This document shows, one piece after another, positions 27,430 through 36,665 of a DNA stretch of 62,880 bases. The stretch's first letter is position 1. Each line of letters starts with the position of its first letter. This stretch comes from Bacteroidota bacterium (GTDB lineage Bacteria; Bacteroidota; Bacteroidia; J057; JADKCL01). The notes beneath the pieces were generated by a model that saw nothing but the letters and a program-made list of their open reading frames with translations, had not been told where the DNA came from and made no database searches. The DNA lies in contig JADKCL010000037.1 of NCBI GenBank assembly GCA_016718825.1, positions 1 through 62,880 of the forward strand. Reading direction: 5' to 3'. The position numbers and the translations under genes were made by a program.

Positions 27430-28942
27430 CTATTTCTTGTTAATTCTCTCCAACTGAAGTTGGTAATAGGCGGTACCCTTGGCTTTTGCCTCGGCATAGA
27501 CATCAAAGTTGATGATTGAATTGCCACCAAGTTCATCATCCTTGCAAACCGCTTCAAGTTCATTGAGCATCTTTTTGAGGTTGGGAAGCTTCCCCTTCTC
27601 AAGTGCAGCATTGATCTTGACCAAGATTTCTAGAAAAAGCGATACATGTTGGTACTTTTCGGTTTTCAGGAGTCTCCGGTAGTTCTTCTTGAACTCACTG
27701 TATTGGTCCGGAATAAAAAAGTAGTTACCACATTCCATCCTTAGAATCAGCTCAAAAACCTCACAATACATCTTCACTTCATCAGTCTGATTCTTGTATC
27801 CTTCTGATTTTTGTGCCTCTTGGATTGACTGCAGGGCCTTGGAATATTCACTTGAAATGAAGTGTTGATCAGCCAAGCTCCGTAAAAGGAAAAAGCCTAA
27901 TCTGGCTTTGATCGCAGATCCTTGTATTGAGCGCTTCATGAATGAGTTCGCCAGAACGCTTCGTATTACCAAGGAATTTATAAACGTTGATACTTGAGTT
28001 TATAAAATAGAACAGATAAGCAAAATAATTTTGCTTATGATGCAAACTCAGCTCCTTTTCGAAAATTTCCAGATTTGCTTCTGCCTCAAGGAATTTTCGC
28101 GTTTTGATCAAGGCATTCACGAGCCAATGGCGCATCATCAGGCGCTCCGAATGGTTGTGGGAAGTGAATAGGTTCCCTGATTCGAAAGTTTGAATTGTGG
28201 TTTTGACGTATTCAACAAGTTGCCCGTATGCTTCCTTTTGAACCAACAAAGCCCCTACCACCCTAAATACCTGAATCTTACCTTCCGCAGAATGAAAAAT
28301 CTCAGCAGAGGCTTCAACATTCTTCAATGTCTTCTCTAAAAGATCAATCACCGAAGACTTTTCTCTGGAGAAGTTGGACTTCTTCAGCTGCTGCGTGATG
28401 ATGGCGATCGCCTCCGTGTTGCGGCGTTGAATTTTGACTTTTTCAAGATTGGCCTTGCGGCGCTCCAGCACCTCCTCGATATCTATCTCGATGTCTTTGA
28501 CAGCTAGTTGGGTGTATTCCTCATAGATCACCTCGAGGATGTTGAACTGATCGAGCTCTTTTGCTTTCTTTTCCGCTTTTTTCAAGAAATAAAGCGCCAA
28601 TCCGTAGCCACCGCGCTCGCGAAACATGATCGCAAGCTGAATGTCGTAGTAGGCATGAATCGAGTCTTTGTATTTGAAATGGTAGAATGTGAGGCTCTTT
28701 TCAATGTTTTCCAGCAACTTGTTACGCAGCCGGTAATAACGATTGCGCGTCTGTGCATCATTGGTTTGATACAAAGACTTCACGATCTCCTGCTCCTCAT
28801 CGATGAACTTTTCGGAACGAATCGTATCAAAAAGGATGATCAGCTTCTTTTCGTCCTCAGATTTGAAGCGATTGGATAGAATTTTGAACCGGCGAACCTC
28901 ATCGCTGGTTAGGCTGAATATGACTTTCTCTAGAACGTCCAA
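27430..28942 (-). CDS. Conserved Bacteroidota helical-repeat protein (frameshifted)
   Basis: The two overlapping frames here are one gene. The N-terminal part reads MDVLEKVIFSLTSDEVRRFK, followed by a long all-helical sequence of TPR-like character; this opening is typical of a 500-residue Bacteroidota protein family of unknown function. The frame breaks near 27915-27930, where HEALNTR in the first frame is followed by SAIKARLGFFLLRSLADQHF in the second. The total span of 1513 bases is one base over a multiple of three, consistent with a single extra base. The first codon is TTG at 28942. It is cytoplasmic; no catalytic motif is visible. Confidence 0.65.
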
Positions 28943-29144
28943 AGCTGATTCGATTCAAATTCACAATACAGCATCTAAAAGAAGACTTTAGAAACTGAAA
29001 ATCTCGCGTAGTACGGGTATGAAAGCGAAAAACCAATTACAGCTCACAATTTAGCATTTTAGGCGACAGGAATGTTGCATTTTCTTATTGAGAATCGAGT
29101 TTTTTCCAACATTTTGTGTTGATACATGAATTTTGTCAGGCCAA

Positions 29145-29972
29145 CTACTGTTCGTCAGGTGCCATTACGGCCCGCCTTCGCATTTCACGCGCCAACTCGA
29201 TTCCCAGGAAGCGCTCAATCAGTCCATGAATCAGGTAAAGAAAGGGTGTCAGCACCAAGGCGACCAAAAATTTGAAGAGGTAATTGACGACTCCGATCCC
29301 AATGACCATGTCCAATGGCATTTTCCCACTAACATAAAATGCAATGAAGAGTACCACAAAGCTGTCTACAAACTGCGAAACCAAGGTACTCCCAGTCGCA
29401 CGCAGCCAGATTTTCCCATCGCCCGTGATCGATTTGATGCGTTTGAAGAGATAGGCATCGAGCAGCTGCCCAACCAAAAAGGCGACCAACGAGCCGGCAA
29501 TGATCCAGAGTCCTTGACCAAAAACTACGTAAAATGCGTAGTCAAAATCACTGACCTTCTGCAAAACAGCCTCTCTTTCCGCAGGACTTGCATTCAAAGG
29601 CACATGTGAAGTCGGCCAAAACCCAGAAGGGACCAACTGTATGCCCATAAAAAACATCAAAAAGCCATAGGTAATCAGCGCCGCCGCAAGCAAGGAAAGA
29701 ATCCTGACCCCGCGTACGCCATAGTAGTCGTTGATGATGTCGGTCATGACAAAGATGACCGGCCAAAGCAAAACCCCGGCAGTCAGGTCAAAGCTGCGGT
29801 CCGCACCAAAAATGTGCAGGTTCAATTGCGGCAAACCAAAGGTCTGCTCGAGTGAGAAAATCTTGACGCCGATAAATTCGGCGATGAGCGCATTGGCCAC
29901 AAAAAATCCGGCAAGAATGATAAAAAGGACATGTTCCTTTCTGAAAAGCGGGGCTGGGTCGACCTTATTCAT
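29145..29972 (-). CDS. Queuosine precursor transporter (YhhQ/DUF165 family)
   Basis: The 275-residue integral membrane protein has about six to seven helices and family motifs: ANALIAEFIGVKIFS, WPVIFVMTDIINDYYGVRGVR, and RATGSTLVSQFVDSFVVLF near the C-terminus. YhhQ-type proteins import queuosine precursors for tRNA modification. The sequence between the second and third helix carries an extra soluble loop (WPTSHVPLNASPAERE), as seen in Bacteroidota members. Its ATG overlaps the end of the rnz gene by eight bases, implying coupled expression of two tRNA-related functions. Confidence 0.88.
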   Translation of the reverse strand: MNKVDPAPLFRKEHVLFIILAGFFVANALIAEFIGVKIFSLEQTFGLPQLNLHIFGADRSFDLTAGVLLWPVIFVMTDIINDYYGVRGVRILSLLAAALITYGFLMFFMGIQLVPSGFWPTSHVPLNASPAEREAVLQKVSDFDYAFYVVFGQGLWIIAGSLVAFLVGQLLDAYLFKRIKSITGDGKIWLRATGSTLVSQFVDSFVVLFIAFYVSGKMPLDMVIGIGVVNYLFKFLVALVLTPFLYLIHGLIERFLGIELAREMRRRAVMAPDEQ

Positions 29973-30888
29973 CTTTTCTTAAGTCAAAGGTGAGACCCTC
30001 CAAGGCCAGATCAGTGTCGGGAAAGATTGCCCTTGCCTCCTCGAGGAGCGGTGCCAAATCGCGGTAGCGGGCGCTGAAATGCCCGATGATCAAGCGTTGC
30101 ACCGATGCCTTTGTCGCCACAGTGCCGGCGTCGCGCGCAGTGCTGTGATGCGTCTCATGTGCGCGGTCGCGCATGTCGTGGGTGAAAGTTGCCTCATGGT
30201 AAAGCAACGTGACGTCTTTGATATAATCGATGAGTGCGTCATCGGGCATCGTGTCGCTGCAATAGGCATAGGAACAGGGCAGTTCCCGTTCAAAAAGCAG
30301 GTCATTGGCCAAGATCACACGCCCGTCGGTCAAGATGACGTCACGCTCCTGTTTGAGGAGGTGAAAGTATTCTTTTGGAATCTCCAAGGCCTTGGCCTTG
30401 AAGAAGTTAAATTTCCTGCGTTTGTTCTTCTCCCGAAAAATAAAGCCTCGACAGAAGCTCCGGTGATGCAACGGTATCGAAATCACCTCCAAACGATCCG
30501 ATGAAAAAAGCACTTCGCCCGGTTCAAAATCCTCCAAGGCATGAAATTCAATCTCGTACTTGAGGACAGTATCCGAGAAATGAAAGATCATTCGGAGAAT
30601 TTCCATCAGCCCACGCGGAGCAAATACCGGCAAAGGCTTGGTTCTTTCGTAGATGCTCAAGGAAGAAAGCAAGCCCGGAGCACCCAAAACGTGGTCGCCA
30701 TGCAAATGCGAAATGAACAACGCATCAATCCGCGAATACTTGAAATGGTATTTCTGAAGTTGCATTTGCGTGCCTTCGCCGCAGTCAATCAAGAAATACC
30801 TGTCATTGAAGGTAACGACCTGGGAAGACGTAAATCTTCCATACGCCGGTGTGGCGGAGCTATTTCCCAATATGCGCACAGAAAACAT
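29965..30888 (-). CDS. rnz: Ribonuclease Z
   Basis: This zinc-dependent tRNA 3'-processing endonuclease has a metallo-beta-lactamase fold. The metal-binding motif is ALFISHLHGDHVLGAPGLL; the upstream LIDCGEGTQMQL, the distal LLYHEATF and the C-terminal IIGHFSARY are all family features. The ATG at 30888 (MFSVRILGNSSATPA) fits the family N-terminus; an in-frame start at 30939 would add 17 unrelated residues. At 307 residues the length is normal. It overlaps the queuosine transporter gene by eight bases. Confidence 0.95.
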   Translation of the reverse strand: MFSVRILGNSSATPAYGRFTSSQVVTFNDRYFLIDCGEGTQMQLQKYHFKYSRIDALFISHLHGDHVLGAPGLLSSLSIYERTKPLPVFAPRGLMEILRMIFHFSDTVLKYEIEFHALEDFEPGEVLFSSDRLEVISIPLHHRSFCRGFIFREKNKRRKFNFFKAKALEIPKEYFHLLKQERDVILTDGRVILANDLLFERELPCSYAYCSDTMPDDALIDYIKDVTLLYHEATFTHDMRDRAHETHHSTARDAGTVATKASVQRLIIGHFSARYRDLAPLLEEARAIFPDTDLALEGLTFDLRKDE

Positions 30889-31083
30889 GCTACCTATGCC
30901 TCCTTGATTGTTCCTTTCCCGCTCGGCAACCGCGAGCATGGCACATCCCGAGTCAACGCATGCCTATAACGCAAAAGTTCACCTTGGATGAAGCAAAATA
31001 GGGATTCGGCGGGAAAGTCAAGCGACAATTATCAGGATCAAAAGCATGATCCATACGCCGCCCGGCTTTCGGCAAAAAACGGC

Positions 31084-31485
31084 TCAGATGTCGTCTTCGC
31101 CGTCTTCGTCGGTATCGTCGTCGTCGATCGTGGATTCAATTTCATGCATGAACACCGCCTCAATGGCTTCTTGCTGCGTAGGCAAAATCGTGAAGACCCG
31201 GTCCAAGTGCGTGATTTCGATGAGTTTACGCACGTGCGGCGTAATTCCGAAAACGACAAAAAGTCCTTGAGCACTCGTGCACAGCGAGTTCGCGCGCAAC
31301 AAGGCACTCAAGCCTGAGCTGTCTGCAAACTGAACTTCGCTCAAGTCCAAAATGATGTTGCGCTGCCCCTGCGTGTTGTACATGATCATGGCGCTCTTGA
31401 GCTCAGGAGCGATGGTGCTGTTCAACTTGTCTTCCTGCAAATGCAAGATCACATAGTTGTCGTGGAGTACTGTCGAATATTTCAT
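31084..31485 (-). CDS. STAS-domain anti-anti-sigma-factor-like protein
   Basis: The 133-residue protein has an SpoIIAA-like STAS fold: VILHLQEDKLNSTIAPELK, NIILDLSEVQFADSSGLSALLRA with the conserved Ser of the DSSGL motif that is the usual phosphorylation site, and GLFVVFGITPHVRKLIEIT. The tail is strongly acidic (DDDDTDEDGEDD). No partner kinase or sigma factor is adjacent, but the rnz and queuosine genes follow on the same strand. Confidence 0.85.
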   Translation of the reverse strand: MKYSTVLHDNYVILHLQEDKLNSTIAPELKSAMIMYNTQGQRNIILDLSEVQFADSSGLSALLRANSLCTSAQGLFVVFGITPHVRKLIEITHLDRVFTILPTQQEAIEAVFMHEIESTIDDDDTDEDGEDDI

Positions 31486-31557
31486 TGCAAAAACATCAGC
31501 TAATAGTTGGGCAATTTATGAAAAAAGTTGGCAAGTGAAGGCGCAAGCTTGCGTCGC

Positions 31558-31682
31558 GAATTAGAAATTAGAAATGAAAAATGAGGGATGAAGCTTCAGC
31601 TTGAAACATCGGGCTCAAAAGTACTCGAAGCGTGCCACTGCGAAATGGAAGACCGAAGCGACATATTTCTAATTTCTAATTC
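31558..31682. repeat. 17-bp perfect inverted repeat of the AATTAGAAATT family
   Basis: GAATTAGAAATTAGAAA at 31558-31574 is the exact reverse complement of 31666-31682. The 91-base centre has no frame. A separate 12-bp palindrome, CGCAAGCTTGCG, lies at 31542-31553. It directly follows the purC stop on the minus strand, so it may act in termination. Confidence 0.6.
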
Positions 31683-31687
31683 CTCAT

Positions 31688-32656
31688 TCAATCCTCGTCG
31701 GTCATGCCCAAGCGCTCAAGCTCAGCCGTGACATTGGCTTGGATACGGTCAGCGATGCTGTCGGTATCAGCCTTTTCAAACTTTCTGCCGGTGATCGTTT
31801 CATAGACATGGATATAACGCTCACTGATCTCGGCGACGAATTCATCGGGCATAAATGGCACCGCTTGGCCGTCAAGGCCTTGGAATCCATTTTCGATCAA
31901 CCATTTACGTACAAATTCCTTGCTGAGTTGACGCTGTTCCTCTCCCCGGGCTTGCCGCTCCTCAAAACCTTCGAGGTAGAAGTAGCGTGAGCTGTCAGGC
32001 GTATGGATTTCATCAATCAAGGTGACTTTTTCGCCTTCGTGGAGTCCGAATTCGTATTTCGTATCCGCCAAAATCAGGCCTTTCTCACGGGCCATTTCCT
32101 GTCCACGTTGAAAGAGTGCCAAGGCATAATGCCGCATTTCGCCCCAAGTGTCTGCATCGACGAGCCCGGATTTCAGGATGTCCTTCTCCGAAATGTCCTC
32201 GTCATGGCCAATGTGGGACTTGGTGGTCGGGGTGATGATGGGCTCAGGGAATGGATCGTTTTCACGAAGGCCTTCCGGCAATTTGACGCCGCAAAGCTCG
32301 CGGCCGCCGGCAGCATACGTGCGCCAAGCATGCCCGCAGAGGTACCCGCGCACGACCATTTCCACTGGAATCGGCTGACAACGCAGACCGATCGTCACAT
32401 TGGGATCGGGTGTCGAAACCAAGTGGTTGGGGGCGATGTCTTGGGTAGCCTCGAGGAAATAGGCCGCAGTTTGGTTCAATACCTGTCCTTTGTAGGGAAT
32501 TCCCTTGGGCAGGATCACATCAAATGCCGAAATGCGGTCCGAAGCAACCAAGACCATCAATTCGGTGCCTACCATGTAGTTGTCGCGCACCTTTCCTGCA
32601 TACTTTTCAAAAGGGACAGGAAAATGCAAATGTGTTTCGAGCAGCGCCTTTGCCAT
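31688..32656 (-). CDS. purC: Phosphoribosylaminoimidazole-succinocarboxamide synthase
   Basis: PurC makes SAICAR from CAIR, aspartate and ATP in purine synthesis. Signatures are GKVRDNYMVGTELMVLVASDRISAFD (of which VASDRISAFD is diagnostic), PIPVEMVVRGYLCGHAW and ADTKYEFGLHEGEKVTLIDEI (core TKYEFG and LIDEI). The ATG at 32656 (MAKALLETHLHFPVPFEKYA) gives 322 residues, the normal length of the longer PurC type; the open frame upstream to 32818 is unlikely to be coding. No other pur gene is adjacent. Confidence 0.95.
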   Translation of the reverse strand: MAKALLETHLHFPVPFEKYAGKVRDNYMVGTELMVLVASDRISAFDVILPKGIPYKGQVLNQTAAYFLEATQDIAPNHLVSTPDPNVTIGLRCQPIPVEMVVRGYLCGHAWRTYAAGGRELCGVKLPEGLRENDPFPEPIITPTTKSHIGHDEDISEKDILKSGLVDADTWGEMRHYALALFQRGQEMAREKGLILADTKYEFGLHEGEKVTLIDEIHTPDSSRYFYLEGFEERQARGEEQRQLSKEFVRKWLIENGFQGLDGQAVPFMPDEFVAEISERYIHVYETITGRKFEKADTDSIADRIQANVTAELERLGMTDED

Positions 32657-32924
32657 GCTTTTTTCAATTTCAATTTGGGTCGGCAAGTTCGGGAAAAAGC
32701 CCACATCGGGAAAATAATTCGATCCACATCTTGGCTGATAGCAAGGCAAAGGCATCGAATCCCACGATTTTGAGCTGCTAATGGTTCCCTTGAATTTCGG
32801 CAAAACGCAGGCCGTCACTTACGATCGAAGATTTGTGGAATTTCAAGGAATTCCCTTATTTCGAGTTGATGGCCTCACTTTCAGAGGAATCGATTCATTT
32901 TTCATCCAACTTAATTCGAATCCC

Positions 32925-33479
32925 ATGATCAAAATGCGATTGAAGCAACTGTTTGCCGTTTGTGGTGTAATCCTTTTCCTTGCTGGTTGTGCAACGGACC
33001 CTAAAGAATCCAAAGAATTCAAGGACCTCCGTGCCGAGTTGGACAAATACCTCGCGGAGGATAGCCTCGAAAATGCCAATATCGCGTTGTATAAAAAGCT
33101 GGCGGAGATCAATGACACCACCGAACTACCACAACTGGATGCCCTGATCGCAAGTGACGTCAATTTTCATGACATGCCCGAAGGCATGCCCAATGGCCTC
33201 GCGGGATTCAAACAATTGCTCCATGGTTATTTCACCGCCATTCCGCAGATGCAAATGGACATCAAGCACATTCTCGCGAAGGGTGATATCGTGATTGCGC
33301 ACATGGGCTTGAAGGGCGTCAATTCGGGGCCCAATGGACCTGCGCCTGCCACCGGAAAAAGCATCGACGTCGAAGGCTATGATTGTGTGCGCATTGAAAA
33401 CGGCAAGGTCGTTGAGTATTGGTCATTGGCCAACGAGATGAAAATGATGACCCAACTCGGGTTGATGCCTGAGATGTAA
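32925..33479 (+). CDS. SnoaL-like (NTF2-fold) lipoprotein
   Basis: The 184-residue product has a lipobox LAGC (Cys22) after MIKMRLKQLFAVCGVILF. The mature domain resembles SnoaL/ester-cyclase-type NTF2 folds: DALIASDVNFHDMPEGMPNG, FTAIPQMQMDIKHILAKGDIVIAHMGLKG and YDCVRIENGKVVEYWSLANE, with the characteristic IENGKVVEYW strand pair. Members of the fold bind small hydrophobic ligands or act as cyclases; no specific activity can be assigned. The ATG at 32925 is preferred over 32781 because it starts the signal peptide. Confidence 0.75.
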   Translation: MIKMRLKQLFAVCGVILFLAGCATDPKESKEFKDLRAELDKYLAEDSLENANIALYKKLAEINDTTELPQLDALIASDVNFHDMPEGMPNGLAGFKQLLHGYFTAIPQMQMDIKHILAKGDIVIAHMGLKGVNSGPNGPAPATGKSIDVEGYDCVRIENGKVVEYWSLANEMKMMTQLGLMPEM

Positions 33480-33517
33480 AATGCGCCTTGGAATAAGCTT
33501 ACCGACCCTATCGGAGG

Positions 33518-34279
33518 CTATTTCTCCGCGTCGTACCGCCTCAGAATCTTGAGTGCCGCTTCAAATTTCTTCGGAAGCGGGGCGACGATCACATACTCCT
33601 TTTCTAATAATGTGAATTGCAACCCACGTGCATGCAGCATGATGCCATCGTTCACGGTCGGTTCCTCTTCTTTGCGGTTGAATTTCCAGCGACGCTTGAG
33701 CTCGCTGAGCAGGATGTTTTTGCCGCCATACAGTTCGTCCCCAATCAGCGGACAACCCAAAGAGGCCATGTGAATGCGGATTTGGTGCATTCTACCGGTC
33801 AATGGAAAACAATCGACGAGGGTATAGTCTTTGAACTTCTCCGCTGTGCTGATGACCGTTGCGCTTTCCTTGCCGTTGACATGGTCTACCCGCGCTTTTC
33901 CCTTTCCGCTGAGCCCAATCGGCAATTCGATGAGTTGCTCGTCAAAATCGTGGTGCCCGCCTACCAAGGCGAGATAATGCTTGACGACCTCGCGGTGTTC
34001 AAACAGAATCGCCATTTCGCGGTAGATCTCCGGATTTTTGGCGAAGAGCAGCACCCCTGTGGTTTCCTTGTCGATGCGGTGGCAAAGTTGCAGCTCGGGC
34101 AAATAGCGCCTTCCGAGCCCCAGCATGTTGATCTCCGATTCGCGGTCGCTCAAACTGCTGATTCCGTGTGGCTTGTTCACAGCGATGATATGCTCGTCTT
34201 CAAGCAAAATGATATCCTCAAATCGAATGAACTCGCGCTTCTTTACGAAGGGCTTCAGTTCAAAATCCCAACCATCCAT
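33518..34279 (-). CDS. RluA-family pseudouridine synthase
   Basis: This pseudouridine synthase acts on rRNA or tRNA. The catalytic motif is LCHRIDKETTGVLLFAK with the active-site Asp in HRIDKETTG; GRMHQIRIHMASLGCPLIGDELYGG later in the chain is the conserved RluA C-terminal signature (core HQIRIH and HPIxGD-like GCPLIGD). No S4 domain is visible. The ATG at 34279 (MDGWDFELKPF) gives 253 residues. It overlaps the 3' end of the YgjP-type gene upstream by 25 bases. The exact RNA target is not assignable. Confidence 0.9.
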   Translation of the reverse strand: MDGWDFELKPFVKKREFIRFEDIILLEDEHIIAVNKPHGISSLSDRESEINMLGLGRRYLPELQLCHRIDKETTGVLLFAKNPEIYREMAILFEHREVVKHYLALVGGHHDFDEQLIELPIGLSGKGKARVDHVNGKESATVISTAEKFKDYTLVDCFPLTGRMHQIRIHMASLGCPLIGDELYGGKNILLSELKRRWKFNRKEEEPTVNDGIMLHARGLQFTLLEKEYVIVAPLPKKFEAALKILRRYDAEK

Positions 34280-34932
34280 TGTTCTTCTTTCAATTGTGCT
34301 TTCGCGCGTTTGTAATCGGGAAAATATTTGCCCACCCAATTCCAGAATCGTGGGCTATGGTTCATTTCGTGGAGATGCATCAACTCGTGAACGATCACGT
34401 AGTCAATCAAACCTTCGCTGAGCAAGACAAGTTGCCAATTGAGGTTGATGTTGCGCAGCGTACTGCAACTTCCCCATTTGGATTTCAGCTCCTTGACATG
34501 CAAATGGTTAAAGCTCAAACCCGTCACTTTTGCCCAATGTTCCACCCGGTGCGCAAGATACATTTCGGAAAACTTGCGAATGGCAAAGTACAGAACCTTG
34601 CGGCGATGCCGCGTCAGGTATTTTTCAGGTGCAAAGACCTCAAAGGGACCGGAGCGGTCAAATTGGAAATAGGTGCGGTGCGAGGGATGCCAAACGACAG
34701 GATGCGGTTTACCAAAAAGCGGAACTTGCCGCTCGATATCCATCAGCAAATCCCTTTTGCGATCGGCCTCTGACCGACGCGACCTGTAACCCCGCAGAAT
34801 CCAAGTGACCTTGCTGTGGAGAAACTGAAGGTCAAAATCACCCAATTTCCCATTGCTCGTTTCGATTTGGAGGCGATTGTCTTCCAGAAAACTCAGGCGC
34901 ACCCGATTGGGCCGTCCCTTGACAATGCTCAT
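34255..34932 (-). CDS. YgjP-like metal-dependent hydrolase (DUF45)
   Basis: The 225-residue product has a C-terminal zincin-type region: KWGSCSTLRNINLNWQLVLL, then VIVHELMHLHEMNHSPRFW, where HELMH supplies two metal ligands and the following His-rich segment the third. Members of the YgjP/DUF45 group carry this fold, but their substrates are mostly unknown. The ATG at 34932 (MSIVKGRPNRVRLSF) fits the family N-terminus and falls after the histidine-kinase stop at 34983. It overlaps the pseudouridine synthase downstream. Confidence 0.85.
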   Translation of the reverse strand: MSIVKGRPNRVRLSFLEDNRLQIETSNGKLGDFDLQFLHSKVTWILRGYRSRRSEADRKRDLLMDIERQVPLFGKPHPVVWHPSHRTYFQFDRSGPFEVFAPEKYLTRHRRKVLYFAIRKFSEMYLAHRVEHWAKVTGLSFNHLHVKELKSKWGSCSTLRNINLNWQLVLLSEGLIDYVIVHELMHLHEMNHSPRFWNWVGKYFPDYKRAKAQLKEEQWMVGILN

Positions 34933-34982
34933 CGGAATCGCCTCAGTGGCAATGCGGAGCGTGTTATCATCTTCGTGGATCG

Positions 34983-35975
34983 TCAATTGGCCTTTGCGAG
35001 TGTGAAGTTGAAAGTAGCGCCATTGCCAGGTGTGCTTTCCACCCAGATACGTTCTTTGTGGGCCTCGATGAAGTGTTTGCAAATGGCCAAACCCAGACCC
35101 GTTCCCCCGCGGTTCCGCGAACGACTCTTGTCGATGCGGTAAAATCGCTCAAACAACCGACTGATATGCTGTTGTTCTATGCCCGGCCCGTCGTCCTTGA
35201 CCTTCACGAGCACTTTGGACTCCGATGTAAGCTCCAGGCTCAAGGTAATGTTCCCTTTGGAACTTCCGTACTTCACGGCATTGTCGATCAAGTTGCGCAA
35301 AACTTGCTCGATGCGCTGCTTGTCTGCCATGACCATCGCACGTTCAAGGCCGTTGGCCGAAATGGAATAGTGGATGTCCCTTCCCTTGCGTGTAAACTTA
35401 TAACTGAGGCTGTCCAGCAGATCCACGATCAGCTCATAGATGCTGAATTTTTCATGGTTCATACTCAGCTGACCCGATTCGATATGGCTGATGACCAAGA
35501 TGTCGGATACGAGGTTACTCAAGCGCTCCGCATGTTTTCCAGCTTTTTGCAGGAATTTCCGGTTGACTTTCGGATCCTCCAAGGCGCCGTCGAGCAGGGT
35601 TTCGATGAATCCCTCAATCGCAAAAATGGGCGTCTTGAGTTCATGGGAAACGTCGCCCAAAAATTCGCGGCGAAACGCCTCCATTTCTTTCAGACGGGTG
35701 ATTTCCTCTTGAATTTCCTTGCTGCGTTCGGCATCAAGCTGCTTGAGACGGCGGTAAAGGAAGAACTGCAAGACTGCGGTGAGCGCGAGGAAGCTCAACA
35801 CAAACATCGCCAACGTCTCGACAAAAAGATTGCCGCGTTCCAAACCGTCCACCACGCGCACAATCACAAAGGTGACCGAGATCGCCAAAGCAGTCAGCAA
35901 ACCAACGAGAACAGAAGGCGGGTACTTTTGGTCCTGCCAACCGATATCAGGCCTTAGTGGTGAATTTGTAGCCAA
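34983..35975 (-). CDS. Sensor histidine kinase (PhoR-like)
   Basis: The product (about 330 residues) has two transmembrane helices near the N-terminus (VLVGLLTALAISVTFVIVR and FVETLAMFVLSFLALTAVL), a HisKA domain with FLGDVSHELKTPIFAIEGF containing the phosphorylated His, and an HATPase_c domain with N box RNLIDNAVKYG, VKVKDDGPGIE and RGGTGLGLAICKHF. No PAS domain is present. The start is uncertain: no ATG lies near the family N-terminus, and a TTG at 35975 that overlaps the response-regulator stop is my choice. It is paired with the regulator at 35947-36642. Confidence 0.85.
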   Translation of the reverse strand: MATNSPLRPDIGWQDQKYPPSVLVGLLTALAISVTFVIVRVVDGLERGNLFVETLAMFVLSFLALTAVLQFFLYRRLKQLDAERSKEIQEEITRLKEMEAFRREFLGDVSHELKTPIFAIEGFIETLLDGALEDPKVNRKFLQKAGKHAERLSNLVSDILVISHIESGQLSMNHEKFSIYELIVDLLDSLSYKFTRKGRDIHYSISANGLERAMVMADKQRIEQVLRNLIDNAVKYGSSKGNITLSLELTSESKVLVKVKDDGPGIEQQHISRLFERFYRIDKSRSRNRGGTGLGLAICKHFIEAHKERIWVESTPGNGATFNFTLAKAN

Positions 35976-36642
35976 CGCCTTGAATTGTTTTGATCCACTT
36001 TTTTCCAATTTTTTCGCGCAGCTTGCGCACATGCACATCAATCGTGCGGTCCACGACTTGCACATCTGATCCCCAGACTTGCTCCAATAAAATGTCGCGC
36101 GTGAACACCTTGCCAGGTTGTGACGCGAGGAACAACAAGAGCTCAAACTCCTTCTTGGGCAGGCTCAAGGGTTTACCTTTGCGGTAGACCAGGTATTCGT
36201 CACGGTTGATTTCCAACTCCCCCACTTTCAGGGTATTGCTTTGCTCGACAGGTGCAGGCCCCGATTGCCGCCCCCTCCGAATGATCGCTTGCAGTCTTGC
36301 CAAGAGCAACCTTGGCTTGATCGGCTTGGTGACGTAGTCGTCAGCGCCTGCTTCCAAGCCAGCGATTTCGCTGTATTCCTCGGAGCGTGCCGTAAGGAAA
36401 ATAATATGCGGCCTGTCTCCGCCCGGCATGGCACGCAATCGACGGCAGGTCTCCACACCATCCATGCGGGGCATCATGATGTCCAGCAAGATCATGTCGG
36501 GCTCCTCCTTGCGTGCGATTTCCAAGGCTTCTTCGCCATTCGAAGCGCGAAGCACCTTAAAATCAGCCTTCTCCAAATTGTATTGAAGCAACTCGAGGAT
36601 ATCTTCCTCGTCATCTACCAGCAGTATCTTGATTTTTGGCAT
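35947..36642 (-). CDS. OmpR/PhoB-family response regulator
   Basis: The 231-residue product has a receiver domain with the acidic pocket ILLVDDEEDILELL, the phospho-acceptor Asp in DMILLDIMMPRMDG, and the signature Lys in DDYVTKPIKPR, followed by a winged-helix DNA-binding domain (LPKKEFELLLFLASQPGKVFTRDILLEQVWG; core VFTRDILLEQVWG, then DVHVRKLREKIG). It is the cognate regulator of the adjacent kinase, resembling PhoB/PhoP of Bacteroidota, so phosphate or envelope sensing is possible but not shown. Confidence 0.93.
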   Translation of the reverse strand: MPKIKILLVDDEEDILELLQYNLEKADFKVLRASNGEEALEIARKEEPDMILLDIMMPRMDGVETCRRLRAMPGGDRPHIIFLTARSEEYSEIAGLEAGADDYVTKPIKPRLLLARLQAIIRRGRQSGPAPVEQSNTLKVGELEINRDEYLVYRKGKPLSLPKKEFELLLFLASQPGKVFTRDILLEQVWGSDVQVVDRTIDVHVRKLREKIGKKWIKTIQGVGYKFTTKA

Positions 36643-36665
36643 ACGTTGCTTCGCTCGGGACTTTC

